Below, one piece after another: positions 62,044 to 64,000 of a stretch of 64,000 bases of DNA. The stretch's first letter is position 1. Each line of letters begins with the position of its first letter. The DNA is from Acerihabitans sp015654925 (lineage in GTDB: Bacteria > Pseudomonadota > Gammaproteobacteria > Enterobacterales > Enterobacteriaceae). Location: the NCBI RefSeq assembly GCF_047324175.1, contig NZ_CP178732.1, positions 3,286,001-3,350,000 on the forward strand. Direction: 5' to 3'. The notes beneath the pieces are model-generated. The model was given only the letters and a program-made list of their open reading frames with translations. It did no database searches and was not told the DNA's origin. Both the position numbers and the translations under genes were made by a program.

Positions 62044-63309
62044 ATGGACCTTCTCAAGTTTATTGTATTCGATATTCTCGGAGTTACCCCGCTTTTAGTG
62101 GGATTTATCGCCATGGCGGGCTTATTGATACAACGCAAGCCGCCGGAAAAAGTGCTATCAGGTACGTTCAAGACCATCGTAGGATTTTTGGTATTCGCCG
62201 GCGGAGCGGGGCTGGCCGTCTCCTCGCTGGGCAATTTTCAGACGCTTTTCAGCGCGGGGTTCGGCCTGAAAGGCGTGATGCCGCTGGCGGAAGCGCTGAC
62301 CGGCCTGGCGCAAACCAAATTTGCGCTCTGCGTCTCGCTTATCATGGTGCTCGGTTTCGGCTGGAATATGTTTTTTGCCCGCGTGACGCCATTTAAATAC
62401 ATTTTCCTCACCGGCCAGCATAATCTCTACCTTTCGGCGCTGCTCACCGTCACGCTCAAGGCGCTGGGCTACAGCGATGAAGTGACCATCGCCGTGGGAT
62501 CGGTGTTGCTGGGGTTTTGTGCTTGCCTGTTTCCCGCCATCGCGCAGCCCTGGATGCGAAAGATCACCGGCACCGACGAAATCGCCATGGGACATTACGT
62601 AACGCTGGCTTATGCGTTCTCCGGCTGGATCGGCGGCAAAGTCGGCGATCCCAAACAGTCGACGGAAAAACTCAATTTGCCGGGCTGGCTGAGTATTTTC
62701 AAAGATTACATTGTCTCGGTGTCGATTTCAGTCAGCATCTTTTATTACATCGCCGCATTCGCCGCCGGCAAAACCGCGGTGACCGCGGCGGCCGGCGGCA
62801 TGCACTGGCTGGTGTTCCCGCTATTTCAGGCACTCACCTTTACCGCGTCGCTCTATATCATTATCACCGGCGTACGGTTGCTGCTGTCCGAAATCGTACC
62901 GGCTTTTCTCGGTATTTCTGAAAAATTCATTCCTAACGCCAGGCCCGCCCTCGATTGTCCGGTGGTGTTTCCCTATGCGCCCACCGCAACGGTACTGGGG
63001 TTCATTTCGGCGTTTGTTGGCGGCCTGGCGGTGATGGGGCTGTTGGCCTTACTGGGCCAGACGGTGATTATTCCGGTGGCGATCCCCTACTTCTTTATCG
63101 GTGCCACGGCGGCGGTGTTTGGCAACGCCTCCGGCGGCTGGAAAGGCGCCATCGCCGGCAGTTTTTGTACCGGAATCCTGATCGGCGTCGGACCGGCGCT
63201 GATTTATCCGATTATGGAATCCGTCGGCCTTTCGGGCACCAGCTTCCCGGAGACGGATTTCGTCGCCGTGGGCCTGGTGGTTTATTACATCGGCAAAATG
63301 TTGCCATAA
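62044..63309 (+). CDS. PTS system EIIC component, ascorbate family (UlaA/SgaT-like)
   Basis: 421 aa, about 10-11 TM helices, of the ascorbate-galactitol PTS superfamily. Typical segments: LGVTPLLVGFIAMAGLLIQR, KTIVGFLVFAGGAGLAVSSL, MFFARVTPFKYIFLTGQHNL, and GWIGGKVGDPKQSTEKLNLP. UlaA itself is longer (about 465 aa); the shorter length and the transketolase neighbour suggest a pentose or pentitol-like sugar rather than ascorbate. Confidence 0.91.
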   Translation: MDLLKFIVFDILGVTPLLVGFIAMAGLLIQRKPPEKVLSGTFKTIVGFLVFAGGAGLAVSSLGNFQTLFSAGFGLKGVMPLAEALTGLAQTKFALCVSLIMVLGFGWNMFFARVTPFKYIFLTGQHNLYLSALLTVTLKALGYSDEVTIAVGSVLLGFCACLFPAIAQPWMRKITGTDEIAMGHYVTLAYAFSGWIGGKVGDPKQSTEKLNLPGWLSIFKDYIVSVSISVSIFYYIAAFAAGKTAVTAAAGGMHWLVFPLFQALTFTASLYIIITGVRLLLSEIVPAFLGISEKFIPNARPALDCPVVFPYAPTATVLGFISAFVGGLAVMGLLALLGQTVIIPVAIPYFFIGATAAVFGNASGGWKGAIAGSFCTGILIGVGPALIYPIMESVGLSGTSFPETDFVAVGLVVYYIGKMLP

Positions 63310-63327
63310 ACGACTAGAGGAATAAAC

Positions 63328-64000
63328 GTGGATATTCAATCGTTAATTGCCCATGCCCGCCAGGTTCGCCGGGATATCGTCACCTTGATCTATAAATCCG
63401 GTATAGGCCATCCCGGCGGCGCGCTCTCCATCGCCGATATATTGACCTATCTCTATTATTGCGAAGTCGACCTGACCCAGGCCAAGCGCGGCAAAGTCGT
63501 CATGAGCAAAGGACATGCCGTCGCGGCGCAATACGCGCTGCTGCATCAGTTTGGCTTGGTGGATGAAACGGAATTCTCCACCTTCCGGCAGATTAATTCC
63601 CGCCTGCAAGGACATCCGAGCATCAAAACGCTGCCGCAGGTGGATGCCACCACCGGGCTGCTGGGCCAGGGATTATCCGTGGCTTTAGGCATGGCGGCGG
63701 CGAAAAGATTACGCGGCGAGCCGCAGCGGGTTTTCGCCATCCTGGGCGACGGCGAAATGCATGAGGGCCAGGTCTGGGAAACCCTGCAACAGGCCGCGCA
63801 TATGCGGATGGATAATCTGGTGGCGATAATTGATTACAACGGTTTCTCGTCCCACGATCCGGTAAACGAGGTGATTAATCTGGAGCCGCTGGCGGAAAAA
63901 CTCCGGTGTTTTGGCTGGCACGTGCTGGAACTTCACAACGGTAACGACATGCATCAGGTATTCGATACTTTCCAACTTATTCACCATTTACGGGGAAAAC
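63328..64000 (+). CDS. Transketolase N-terminal subunit (split type), 3' end off the window
   Basis: Thiamine-diphosphate-binding half of a two-subunit transketolase. GTG start at 63328 with AGAGGAA about 6 bases upstream; 224 residues are visible and the frame is open at the window end. Motifs: YKSGIGHPGGALSIADIL, VVMSKGHAVAAQYALLH, LPQVDATTGLLGQGLSVALG, and the ThDP motif GDGEMHEGQVWETLQQ through IIDYNGF. The C-terminal subunit should follow to the right. It lies 18 bases after the EIIC gene, so it is the same operon; Salmonella has a similar PTS-plus-split-transketolase locus (from memory). Confidence 0.93.
   Translation, partial: MDIQSLIAHARQVRRDIVTLIYKSGIGHPGGALSIADILTYLYYCEVDLTQAKRGKVVMSKGHAVAAQYALLHQFGLVDETEFSTFRQINSRLQGHPSIKTLPQVDATTGLLGQGLSVALGMAAAKRLRGEPQRVFAILGDGEMHEGQVWETLQQAAHMRMDNLVAIIDYNGFSSHDPVNEVINLEPLAEKLRCFGWHVLELHNGNDMHQVFDTFQLIHHLRGK

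Noticed and set aside
1..64000. CRISPR arrays, tRNA or rRNA genes, complete insertion sequences, prophage
   Set aside because: No regularly spaced repeats, cloverleaf-like segments, transposase motifs or phage structural genes were seen on reading both strands by eye.

Overview
This window looks like a chromosome segment of a GC-rich enterobacterium (order Enterobacterales). The best taxonomic markers are the yceJ-yceI pair, yncE, an iroN-type catecholate siderophore receptor, and a complete yegTUVW locus with the E. coli gene order. Several decayed gene fragments and blocks with different base and codon use suggest a host- or plant-associated genome that gains and loses accessory genes. A Sodalis/Brenneria-like lineage is only a guess. 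I saw no rRNA, tRNA, CRISPR array or intact insertion sequence.

Layout. (1) 1-3435: two dipeptide-type ABC permeases and a cytoplasmic gamma-glutamyltransferase, followed by an aldo/keto reductase remnant. (2) 3716-8781: yceJI, then an iron block of iroN and yncE, each with a Fur-box-like site upstream. (3) 9282-31035: a block on the minus strand with visibly lower GC and different codon use than its left and right neighbours, probably acquired. It encodes HyuA/HyuB, two GNAT proteins, an Lrp-type regulator, a class III aminotransferase, an M20D amidohydrolase, a GhrA-like reductase, a complete dipeptide-type ABC transporter (ATPase, two permeases, Tat-exported binding protein), two FAD oxidoreductases, an L-2-haloacid dehalogenase-like protein and two aldehyde dehydrogenases. 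This fits uptake and nitrogen/carbon recovery from an amino-acid- or amine-containing compound. (4) 31449-41946: a second ABC/oxidoreductase cluster of similar composition in native-looking DNA, with three more FAD oxidoreductases, a divergent MarR regulator and a double ATPase. (5) 42758-46843: yegW, yegV, yegU, yegT (nucleoside-like transport, ADP-ribosylglycohydrolase fold, PfkB kinase, GntR regulator), flanked by decayed fragments. (6) 47606-51924: treY-treZ, trehalose synthesis from alpha-glucans, with a different codon style. (7) 52568-60131: a LacI-type regulator convergent with a six-gene minus-strand series: APH-fold kinase, divergent enolase, MFS carboxylate transporter, D-2-hydroxyacid dehydrogenase, 2-keto-4-pentenoate hydratase-like protein and HpcH/HpaI aldolase. 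(8) 60770-64000: an RpiR regulator divergent from an ascorbate-type PTS (IIB, IIC) and a split transketolase whose N-terminal subunit runs off the right edge.

The most unusual part is region 7. Its enolase keeps the metal ligands and main catalytic residues but has changed substrate-pocket positions (His to Ala, Glu to Asp, and an altered mobile loop). Its start codon overlaps the stop of a small-molecule kinase gene. With the hydratase, aldolase and dehydrogenase, this suggests an uncharacterised catabolic route for a hydroxy-acid substrate. Several palindromes in this part of the window are candidate operators.
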